A stretch of 6,977 nucleotides of DNA from a bacterium (GTDB lineage Bacteria; Bacillota_I; Bacilli_A; Acholeplasmatales; Acholeplasmataceae), in assembly GCA_018623895.1 (NCBI GenBank), contig JAAZUY010000028.1, positions 1-6,977 of the forward strand, written 5' to 3'. The position numbers and the translations under genes were made by a program. Each line of letters starts with the position of its first letter. Within the stretch, counting starts at the first letter, position 1. A model generated the notes under the pieces. The model was not told the DNA's origin and made no database searches. It saw only the letters and a list, made by a program, of their open reading frames with translations. Positions 1-6,183 of this stretch are shown in pieces.

Positions 1-2049
1 ATTTAAAAGTTCAGCTTTAGATGTTTCAAATAGATCTTCAAGAATAACTTTATCTTCAAAATAATTCTCAATATCATTTTGAATCGTTTTGTCGCTTAAA
101 TATAAATAAGTATCTTGATTATTAAAAAATTTAGTATTAAATCTAATTAACTCTAAAGTTTCTTGAGTTACAAATAAATCCTGATTTTCATATGAATGGG
201 TACCACTCACTTGAAATTGTGTTCCATTTATATTAATTTCTGTAGGCCATTCTGTTTCTTCAGGGATTATTTGATACAAAACAAAAGCAAATTGGTTGGG
301 AATAAGTATTTGATTATTTTCTGGCATTTCTCCATATATCAGTTTAGATTCATTAAAACTCTCTATACTTCTAAAACTTGACACATTTGAAAGTATATTG
401 CCTATTTTTCTTGAGACATATATATTAGTGAGATCACTATCTAAAATTCCAGTGATTCTAAATTCAAGTTCATTAGAATATAAGGTTTCTTGTAATAAAT
501 TTTCATATGACCATATTCCAATATCTTGAGCAAGACTACTATTTAAGTAATTATCAGCCATTGCCTTTGTAATAACTATCTCATTATCGCTTTCAGGCAT
601 TGAACCTCCAGATAATAATCTTCCGTCTAATAAATCTATATAATCTAATCTAGCATTAATCGACAGATTTTCATACGGAATCCCAGATGGAGAAAGAATT
701 GAAAAATTAGAAAAATTTAATGAATTAATAAAATCATTAGGTTCAATTAATGAGTTTAATTCCCTATAGTAACTCTCATCTAAAATATCAAAAGGTTCAG
801 GTTCAGTAAATTGATCAGATTTATATGAAATTGAAAAATATCCATTTTGATAAACCATGTTTTCCTCAGGATTAATTATTGAAACAGAAGCTATAGTAGA
901 TGTTGAGTAGGCCAAAATAGATCCTGCTAAGAAAAAGCTAAATAGCATTATTTTTCCCTTCTTGGATGCAGCAAATAGCTTTTCAAAAGCCATAAAAAAT
1001 GCTCTTTTAATTGAAAACATAAATGAGTGTTTCTTTTTGATCGATGGTAATTCTAAGTTTTCTTTTTCAAACAAAGTATTTTCTATAATTCTTTTTTGTT
1101 CTTCTTCTTGTGATGAGTCTTTTATCTTTATAGATGAGTTTTCATCAATCAATTTTACTTTTCTAACTTTTGAAGAAACTTTAATGTATAAAGTTTCATT
1201 CTTCACAACTAACATTGCATCAACACTTGATGATGAATTAATATCTTGAAATAATTCAATATTGTGTTTCTTTGATTGAAGTTTTTCTTTTTCTAAATCT
1301 TTAAGATATATGGTTTCATCATATTTAAATTTGTAATTTTCTCTTTCAAAAACTGTTTGGTCTAAATCAATTTTTCCATCTTTGATAGATAAAATCCTAT
1401 CGCCATAAAAGTTTGCTAAATCCTTTTCATGTGTAACCATTATAACGAGTTTATCTTTAGAGATTTGTTTAAGCATTGACATTACTTCAATTGTGTTTTG
1501 AGAATCTAAATTACCGGTAGGTTCGTCTGCAATAACTATATCAGGATTTTTAACTATAGCTCTAGCAATACCAATTCTTTGTTTTTGTCCACCAGATAAT
1601 TGAGATGCCCTCTTTTTTCTGTAATTAAACATGCCCACTGATTTTAATGCATATTCAACTTTTTCTTTGATCAAATTTTCATCTTTATAGCCCATAAGCC
1701 TTAATGGATAAGCAATATTTTCTGATACAGAATAATTTTCAAGCAAATGATAATTTTGAAAAATATATCCTATGTGATAATTTCTCAATTCATCCCATAA
1801 ATTTGATTTGTAGGATAAAAACTTTTTATTTAGAACTTCCAAATTACCGTTATCAAACTTATCCAGCCCACCTATAACATTTAATAGTGTGGTTTTACCT
1901 GATCCAGAAGGCCCTAGAAGCATTACAAGACCTTTTGTAGGAAATTCAATCTCAATATTATTTAACACATGTAATTGATTTTGTTTCCTTTTATTAAAAT
2001 ATTTGTTTACTTTGTTAAGTTTTATAAAATACTCTTTAGAATTTATCAT
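1..2049 (-). CDS. ABC transporter ATPase-permease fusion (MacB/FtsX type), 3' part missing
   Basis: The frame is open from an ATG at 2049 to the window edge, giving 683 residues with no stop. An N-terminal ABC ATPase (about 8-225) is intact: Walker A GPSGSGKT (46-53), Q-loop Q98, signature LSGGQ (151-155), Walker B and D-loop ADEPTGNLD (174-182), and H-loop H207. A charged, probably cytoplasmic linker of about 130 residues follows (about 230-360), then one membrane helix (about 367-390) and a large extracytoplasmic domain running to the edge. That domain carries MacB-PCD-like segments such as DGRLLSGGSMPESDNEIVIT and a later IYGEMPENNQILIP. The family usually has three more C-terminal helices, so these should lie beyond base 1. 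The ATG is supported by GGTGGAG seven bases upstream, inside the preceding gene, and overlaps that gene's TGA as ATGA. The ATPase family is certain. The substrate cannot be read from the sequence; peptides, lipoproteins or antimicrobials are typical of relatives. Confidence 0.93.
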   Translation of the reverse strand, partial: MINSKEYFIKLNKVNKYFNKRKQNQLHVLNNIEIEFPTKGLVMLLGPSGSGKTTLLNVIGGLDKFDNGNLEVLNKKFLSYKSNLWDELRNYHIGYIFQNYHLLENYSVSENIAYPLRLMGYKDENLIKEKVEYALKSVGMFNYRKKRASQLSGGQKQRIGIARAIVKNPDIVIADEPTGNLDSQNTIEVMSMLKQISKDKLVIMVTHEKDLANFYGDRILSIKDGKIDLDQTVFERENYKFKYDETIYLKDLEKEKLQSKKHNIELFQDINSSSSVDAMLVVKNETLYIKVSSKVRKVKLIDENSSIKIKDSSQEEEQKRIIENTLFEKENLELPSIKKKHSFMFSIKRAFFMAFEKLFAASKKGKIMLFSFFLAGSILAYSTSTIASVSIINPEENMVYQNGYFSISYKSDQFTEPEPFDILDESYYRELNSLIEPNDFINSLNFSNFSILSPSGIPYENLSINARLDYIDLLDGRLLSGGSMPESDNEIVITKAMADNYLNSSLAQDIGIWSYENLLQETLYSNELEFRITGILDSDLTNIYVSRKIGNILSNVSSFRSIESFNESKLIYGEMPENNQILIPNQFAFVLYQIIPEETEWPTEININGTQFQVSGTHSYENQDLFVTQETLELIRFNTKFFNNQDTYLYLSDKTIQNDIENYFEDKVILEDLFETSKAELLN

Positions 2050-4295
2050 AAATTATCTCCACCATTACTTAAAGCTTGAATAACAGTTAAATCAAAGACT
2101 TTTTTATTGTATCTTACGCCTAACCAGCATCCAAGTAAAATTATTGAGCTAATTAAAATTAAATAATCATAAAACCTCATGTATTCTATAGTTAGTCCGT
2201 GATCATCAGTTGTATTAATAATTATTTGAAATATTATCAAAGCAAAAAACAATCCCATCATTGATAATATAACTTGTTCAATTATTACCAAAATTGCCAA
2301 AGTTTTTTTGTGAGCACCCACTGATCTAAAAATTGAGAAATCTTTAATTCGAGACTTCATCATATTTTTTGTTACTGCATGAATCACTGAGTAAAGCAGC
2401 AGACCCAAGAGAAGAATAATAATAAATGCCCATACAGATAATATGAATACTAAAAAATCTTGTAATGGTGAAGATAGATTCGAAGGATAATAAACCTTAT
2501 AAATATCTGAATTTATATTTTCAATTAAATTTGTTCCTGAAAAACGATTCTCTATAGAAACACTAGAAATTTTCGAAGGATAACCCATATATTCAGACTC
2601 AACTAATTTCATCATTTCATTTATGATTTGGTTAAACAAATCATCACTTACATATGCATAATATAATGATGAACCAATTGGTAAGGCATATTCAATATCA
2701 TTTATAGTAATTACAACATTTGTTCCACTTGGTGTTGTACCAATAAAAGTAAATGAGGCACTTTGAATTTGATTTGAAAATATTTCGTCAAAAAATAAAT
2801 CTGTTTCCGAGGAGCCATAATTTCTGTAGATCGAGATGCTGTTTCCATCAAATAATGTTGTAAGAGAATTACTAATGCTATTAATCAAGTTTATTTTTAA
2901 ATCGATCAATTCTATTTTTTCAACTGGATATGGTTGTGACAAATACTCTTCAGATAAATACAAAGTTGAAATATTTTCTTTAGTCACTCCAACGACTGTA
3001 AAAAGTCCATATGAAAGATCCGAATCCGATTCATAATATTCATCATTAAAAAGATAATATCTGGCACCCACCTCTATTTCTTCCCACATGTTCGGACTGA
3101 CGACTATTTCATATTTATCTTGAGGCAACCTCCCCTCAGACAAGTCGCTGTTTTTTAAAACCACAGCAGAATCTGTGTAATCAAAATAAGTGTCATACCA
3201 ATATATATCTGTATTGTTATTATTTTCATCAGATTCTATTTTTTTCTGTAATCTTAATCTTGATTCATTAAGAAATAAATAACCACTTGAATAAATGTCT
3301 TTCACGCCTGAAAAACTACTAATATAATCTATATCTGAGGATGTCATAGATGAACCATCCCTTTTTTCTATCAAAATTCGTGTGTAAGGAGTACTTGGAA
3401 AAATTCTTGATTGTTCAAGTCCAATCTCTCTAATTCTAAAAACTTGATTAGAATAATTAACAGTAAAAACAGCTACACATGCAGTCATTAAAATAAGCAT
3501 AAAAAATAATCTTTTTGGTTGAGAAAAAAGATTTCTTAGAGCAAATAAAAAAATTTGCAATACTGAGCTTTTGGTGTCTTTAACTAGTGGTTTTTTTGAA
3601 ATAATTTCATTTTTTTTAATAACTTTATCATCAATGACTTCACCATCACTCATTTTAATTCTTCTAGATACATAATCTTTAACTTGGTCGTATTCGTGTG
3701 TAACAACTACAACTAATTTTTTTTCTGAAACTTTATTAAGAAGTTCCATAATCTGTCTTGCAGACTCTTGATCTAAATTTCCGGTAGGTTCATCTGCAAC
3801 TAATATAGGGGTATCTTTTGCTAAAGCACGAGCGATAACTGTTCTTTGTTTTTGACCTCCTGAGAGTTTGGACGCTTTTTGATTTCTCTGTTGAAACAAT
3901 CCTACTTCTTTTATAATTTCAAGGGCTCTTTTTTTTCTTAACTTATACGGATATTCTTGCAATTCAAGTGCTAGAATTACATTTTGATAAACTGTGTATG
4001 AATCAATAATATTATAATTTTGAAAAACAAATCCTATATATTCTCTTCTGTACTTTTCAAGATCATGCATTTGAAAATGCGATGATTCTTCACCAAAAAT
4101 ATACATTTCTCCATCTTCATATTTATCCAAACCTGAAATTACATTTAACAATGTGGTTTTCCCAGAACCAGATTCTCCTGTAATTGCAACAAATTCTCCA
4201 ATGTTGAAAGACAATGATACATTTTTCATTCCAACACTAACTTGATCTCCATCTTGATAATATTTACTAACTTTTTGTAATTTAATTGTTTTCAA
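2046..4295 (-). CDS. ABC transporter ATPase-permease fusion (MacB/FtsX type), complete
   Basis: This 749-residue membrane protein joins an ABC ATPase to an FtsX-like permease. The ATPase (about 3-225) has Walker A GESGSGKT (40-47), Q-loop Q92, signature LSGGQ (144-148), Walker B and D-loop ADEPTGNLD (167-175) and H-loop H200, so it looks catalytically competent. A short linker leads to TM1 (about 261-283), an extracytoplasmic domain (about 285-610), and TM2-TM4 (about 612-638, 665-690, 708-727). This is the four-helix MacB layout. The segment KDFSIFRSVGAHKKT (651-665) after TM2 is the usual FtsX-type coupling motif. The start is TTG, chosen because AGAGGT lies seven bases upstream and the encoded MKTIKLQKVSKYY is a normal ABC N-terminus. 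The gene ends TGA TAA and overlaps the next transporter by four bases, so the two are probably co-translated. Relatives move peptides, lipoproteins or drugs, or act as mechanotransmitters. The substrate here is unknown. Confidence 0.95.
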   Translation of the reverse strand: MKTIKLQKVSKYYQDGDQVSVGMKNVSLSFNIGEFVAITGESGSGKTTLLNVISGLDKYEDGEMYIFGEESSHFQMHDLEKYRREYIGFVFQNYNIIDSYTVYQNVILALELQEYPYKLRKKRALEIIKEVGLFQQRNQKASKLSGGQKQRTVIARALAKDTPILVADEPTGNLDQESARQIMELLNKVSEKKLVVVVTHEYDQVKDYVSRRIKMSDGEVIDDKVIKKNEIISKKPLVKDTKSSVLQIFLFALRNLFSQPKRLFFMLILMTACVAVFTVNYSNQVFRIREIGLEQSRIFPSTPYTRILIEKRDGSSMTSSDIDYISSFSGVKDIYSSGYLFLNESRLRLQKKIESDENNNNTDIYWYDTYFDYTDSAVVLKNSDLSEGRLPQDKYEIVVSPNMWEEIEVGARYYLFNDEYYESDSDLSYGLFTVVGVTKENISTLYLSEEYLSQPYPVEKIELIDLKINLINSISNSLTTLFDGNSISIYRNYGSSETDLFFDEIFSNQIQSASFTFIGTTPSGTNVVITINDIEYALPIGSSLYYAYVSDDLFNQIINEMMKLVESEYMGYPSKISSVSIENRFSGTNLIENINSDIYKVYYPSNLSSPLQDFLVFILSVWAFIIILLLGLLLYSVIHAVTKNMMKSRIKDFSIFRSVGAHKKTLAILVIIEQVILSMMGLFFALIIFQIIINTTDDHGLTIEYMRFYDYLILISSIILLGCWLGVRYNKKVFDLTVIQALSNGGDNL
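2057..2063 (-). promoter_or_regulatory. Shine-Dalgarno site for the downstream ABC gene
   Basis: GGTGGAG on the minus strand lies seven bases before the ATG at 2049, within the last codons of the upstream transporter gene. It fixes the start of the downstream gene. Together with the ATGA overlap, it suggests translational coupling rather than an independent transcript. Confidence 0.8.
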
Positions 4296-4302
4296 AAACT
4301 TA

Positions 4303-4308
4303 ACCTCT
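4303..4308 (-). promoter_or_regulatory. Shine-Dalgarno site selecting a TTG start
   Basis: AGAGGT on the minus strand lies seven bases before the TTG at 4295-4293. No in-frame ATG or GTG gives an equally good ABC N-terminus, so this site decides the TTG start of the 749-residue transporter. A TTG start usually lowers translation relative to ATG. Confidence 0.75.
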
Positions 4309-4311
4309 TCT

Positions 4312-4323
4312 TAAGAATTCTTA
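4312..4323. repeat. 12-bp perfect palindrome near the ABC promoter start point
   Basis: TAAGAATTCTTA is identical to its own reverse complement. It sits between the predicted -10 box of the ABC operon (4329-4334, minus strand) and its Shine-Dalgarno site, so it would overlap the start point or the first transcribed bases. That is a plausible repressor-binding position, but the sequence is AT-rich and only one copy is seen, so the operator role is inference. Confidence 0.35.
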
Positions 4324-4328
4324 GTGTA

Positions 4329-4337
4329 ATTATATCA
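4329..4337 (-). promoter_or_regulatory. Extended -10 promoter for the ABC transporter operon
   Basis: On the minus strand TGATATAAT gives a consensus -10 hexamer preceded by the TGn extension. The best -35 at 17-bp spacing is weak (TTCAAG), which is common for extended -10 promoters. The start point would fall near 4322, leaving a leader of about 27 bases before the TTG start. The downstream ABC gene has no separate gap for a promoter and should share this transcript. Confidence 0.6.
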
Positions 4338-4385
4338 TTAATGTTATATTCCTTGAATCATTATTTATTAAATAGCTAAAAATTA

Positions 4386-4414
4386 TTGAGAATAAATGAT
4401 AAATTATGTATAAT
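4386..4414 (+). promoter_or_regulatory. Sigma-A-type promoter of ssrA
   Basis: TTGAGA (4386-4391) and TATAAT (4409-4414) are separated by exactly 17 bp. This matches the vegetative consensus in five of six and six of six positions at -35 (TTGACA, allowing for G at position five) and -10 respectively. Transcription would begin a few bases before the mature tmRNA 5' end at 4424. This leaves a very short leader, to be removed by RNase P. A strong constitutive promoter is expected for tmRNA. Confidence 0.8.
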
Positions 4415-4423
4415 AAATTGCTT

Positions 4424-4767
4424 GGGGATGTTTTTGGATTCGTCAAGATTTTATAACCTTGTACAGCATGTCTTGGTTGCTCAAGTAAAAAAGCCGAGGT
4501 TTATAATAACCGGAAACTTAAATTCTGCATACGCTGCATAAATAAATGCTGGCGTGCCGACTTTGGGATTGCTTACGACCTAAAGAAGGCTCATTAGTAA
4601 GCTATATGCAGATCTATAGTTATAAATCTGCATGAATTTTTATAACTTAGGTAACTATAACTTTTGTTTATTTAGTTAAGTTATCGAAAAATATAAATAA
4701 ACTAAACATGTAGAACTGCATTGTTTAGGGATCTTGCACAGGGGTTCAAATCCCCTCATCTCCACCA
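4424..4767 (+). ncRNA. ssrA: tmRNA (transfer-messenger RNA), one-piece
   Basis: tmRNA rescues ribosomes stalled on broken mRNAs, with SmpB, and adds a degradation tag. The 5' end GGGGATG (4424-4430) pairs with CATCTCC (4757-4763), including the third-pair G-U that marks alanine charging, followed by A and an encoded CCA (4765-4767). The T arm is AGGGG-TTCAAAT-CCCCT (4740-4756). Helix H2 is CAAGAT (4444-4449) with ATCTTG (4731-4736). Four pseudoknots can be traced. PK1: AGCA/TGCT (4465-4468, 4478-4481) with CTTGG/CCGAG (4472-4476, 4494-4498). PK2: 4561-4567/4579-4585 with GCTTAC/GTAAGC (4571-4576, 4597-4602). PK3: ATGCAGAT/ATCTGCAT (4606-4613, 4626-4633) with 4615-4622/4652-4659. PK4: GTTTATTT/AAATAAAC (4666-4673, 4695-4702), second stem less clear. 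The 344-base length is normal. The continuous acceptor, tag and T arm order excludes a permuted two-piece form. Confidence 0.97.
4512..4541 (+). other. tmRNA tag reading frame (GNLNSAYAA, stop TAA)
   Basis: The resume codon is taken as GGA at 4512 because ATAACC-GGA-AAC aligns with the E. coli arrangement ATAGTC-GCA-AAC, and it lies 13 bases after PK1. The frame reads nine codons, G-N-L-N-S-A-Y-A-A, and then TAA at 4539-4541. With the alanine carried by tmRNA the finished tag would be AGNLNSAYAA. The Ala-Ala end is the expected ClpXP-type degron, but tyrosine replaces the common leucine before it. The resume codon is inferred by alignment. Confidence 0.8.
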
Positions 4768-4776
4768 AAATAAAAT

Positions 4777-4808
4777 AAAAGTCTGGCACTTTATGTCAGA
4801 CTTTTTCT
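4777..4808. terminator. Bidirectional intrinsic terminator between ssrA and the GH30 gene
   Basis: GTCTGGCA (4781-4788) pairs with TGTCAGAC (4794-4801), with one G-T pair and a five-base loop. Flanking A and T runs (4777-4780, 4802-4805) extend the stem. On the plus strand the hairpin is followed by TTTTTCTTTT and should end ssrA. On the minus strand it is followed by a T-rich run (TTTTATTTTATTTT) and lies about 20 bases past the GH30 stop, so it can also end the CotH-GH30 transcript. Confidence 0.9.
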
Positions 4809-4828
4809 TTTAAATCAAATTCTTAAAT

Positions 4829-6166
4829 CTATTCACTAATGATTAAAGTAGAAATTGATCTTGGTGGTAGGGAAAGATTGATCACATTATTTCTTACATG
4901 TATTGATTCATTTTTTATATGTCCTTGATTTAATATAATTATAACAATTTCATTATTTGGATTTCTATATGCTGTGGTGTAAACTCCATTTTGCTCAGTT
5001 ATTTTAATATCAATTCTTTTAGCTCCTGATTGAATATATCTTGAAAAGTGTCCAATAAAATAATACGATGGATTATAAATGATTTGTTTTTTTAAGCGGT
5101 CATACATGATAGGTGATTCGCAAAAATTTCCAACATGATTCGGACCGCCTTTTTCATTCAAAAGAAGGTTCCAATCAATAAATCCTTCCGAATAATTATT
5201 TGAGTCTTTAATAATATTTCTTGCATACCACTCCGCGTTTTTCCATAAATCAGAATTATTTCCACTACTATTCTCCGCAGTATTAGTGTATTCAACACAC
5301 CCTTCAGTGAATAATATATGATGATTGGGATAAAGATCATGAACCATTGTGAGATTTTTACTATCTTCTGGACCATACCAATGATATCCAACGCCCCATA
5401 TTTGTTCAGGTATTTCTTTTAAAATCCCATGACTTCTTTCAAAAACTCGATCTCTGTTATGGTCCCAAATTATTAATTTAACATCTAATTGATTTTCTTT
5501 GATTTTTTTACTTAATTTCTTGGCCAGTCTCATTTCATCTTTGTAATCATAAAAACACGATTCCCAAACTTGAACAGCTTCTGGTTCATTTTGAATTGAA
5601 GTAGCAGATATATTTATTCCCCTATCTTTCATGCCTTTGAAATACTTTATAAAATATTCTGTGTATAATTCATCAAATTTTGGAATCAATTTCCCACCAT
5701 AATACGGGTCTTTATTAGTTTTCATAATTGGCAAAGGAGTCCATATTGATGACATTAACCATATTGATGGATTACGTTTTTTTGCCATTTTGATCATCGG
5801 AATAATATATTTATCATCCTCAGACATATCAAATTTTGAAATATCTAATGAATCATTGCTCAAATAATATCTTGTTTTTTCAGAAAAATCACAAGAATGA
5901 ATTACTGTTCGCCCTAAACAATACTTATTACCTTTTTCTCCATAATAAGCATCCAAGATTTCTTGTTTTTGTTTCTCATTCGCTTGAGACAAAGTTATTG
6001 CAGAAGCTTCAGTAAATGCTCCGCCAAATCCAATATGAGTCTGATAACTAACTTCAGGATTAACAATAATTGCAGAATTGTAAACTTGTGCATTTTTCGA
6101 ATACTCAAGTTTTGATTCTTTAAAAAATGTATTGTTATTGTGATAACTTCTTATTAATCTTATCAT
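4829..6166 (-). CDS. GH30-family glycosidase (glucosylceramidase/beta-glucanase-like), no signal peptide
   Basis: The 445-residue protein is a retaining clan-A glycoside hydrolase of family GH30. It opens with the typical GFGGAFTEASA (47-56 region). The predicted acid/base is E194 in SIQNEPE and the predicted nucleophile is E288 in LFTEGC. Further family blocks are IWTPLPIMKTN (141-151), GVGYHWYG (258-265) and WNLLLNEKGGPNHVGN (332-347). The C-terminal part (about 375-445) is the usual beta-sandwich, ending RSISTLIIS. Length is normal for a catalytic core plus sandwich. No hydrophobic N-terminal segment is present, so the enzyme is probably cytoplasmic, although many GH30 enzymes are secreted. 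The ATG at 6166 has AGAGGGA just upstream, and the gene starts 17 bases after the CotH-like gene ends, suggesting one operon. It ends TAG just before the shared terminator. Relatives cleave glucosylceramide, beta-1,6-glucan, xylan or related beta-linked sugars. The exact substrate cannot be told here. Confidence 0.93.
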   Translation of the reverse strand: MIRLIRSYHNNNTFFKESKLEYSKNAQVYNSAIIVNPEVSYQTHIGFGGAFTEASAITLSQANEKQKQEILDAYYGEKGNKYCLGRTVIHSCDFSEKTRYYLSNDSLDISKFDMSEDDKYIIPMIKMAKKRNPSIWLMSSIWTPLPIMKTNKDPYYGGKLIPKFDELYTEYFIKYFKGMKDRGINISATSIQNEPEAVQVWESCFYDYKDEMRLAKKLSKKIKENQLDVKLIIWDHNRDRVFERSHGILKEIPEQIWGVGYHWYGPEDSKNLTMVHDLYPNHHILFTEGCVEYTNTAENSSGNNSDLWKNAEWYARNIIKDSNNYSEGFIDWNLLLNEKGGPNHVGNFCESPIMYDRLKKQIIYNPSYYFIGHFSRYIQSGAKRIDIKITEQNGVYTTAYRNPNNEIVIIILNQGHIKNESIHVRNNVINLSLPPRSISTLIISE

Positions 6167-6170
6167 TTTA

Positions 6171-6177
6171 TCCCTCT
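6171..6177 (-). promoter_or_regulatory. Shine-Dalgarno site for the GH30 gene
   Basis: AGAGGGA on the minus strand lies four bases before the ATG at 6166, in the 17-base gap after the CotH-like stop. No promoter fits in this gap, which supports co-transcription with the upstream gene. Confidence 0.75.
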
Positions 6178-6183
6178 AATAAT

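Noticed and set aside
196..381. A 61-codon open frame on the plus strand
   Set aside because: It is antisense to the extracytoplasmic domain of the downstream ABC protein, whose frame is continuous there. No convincing ribosome binding site was seen.
962..1249. A 95-codon open frame on the plus strand
   Set aside because: It lies wholly inside the well-supported ABC gene on the minus strand, gives a low-complexity Phe/Ser-rich product, and matches no family I recognise. It is an antisense shadow.
2046..2049. Reading the TGA as tryptophan and fusing the two ABC genes
   Set aside because: A TAA follows directly in the same frame, so no fusion would result, and TGG is used for every tryptophan seen.
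2836..3036. A 66-codon open frame on the plus strand
   Set aside because: It is antisense to the complete ABC transporter gene and has no recognisable product.
4734..4767. A possible alanine tRNA, from the T arm and CCA end with G-U in the acceptor stem
   Set aside because: The 5' half of the acceptor stem is more than 300 bases upstream and pseudoknots and a tag frame lie between, so this is the tRNA-like end of tmRNA.
5158..5391. A 77-codon open frame on the minus strand
   Set aside because: It overlaps the GH30 gene in another frame across the catalytic nucleophile region, which is clearly coding in the GH30 frame.
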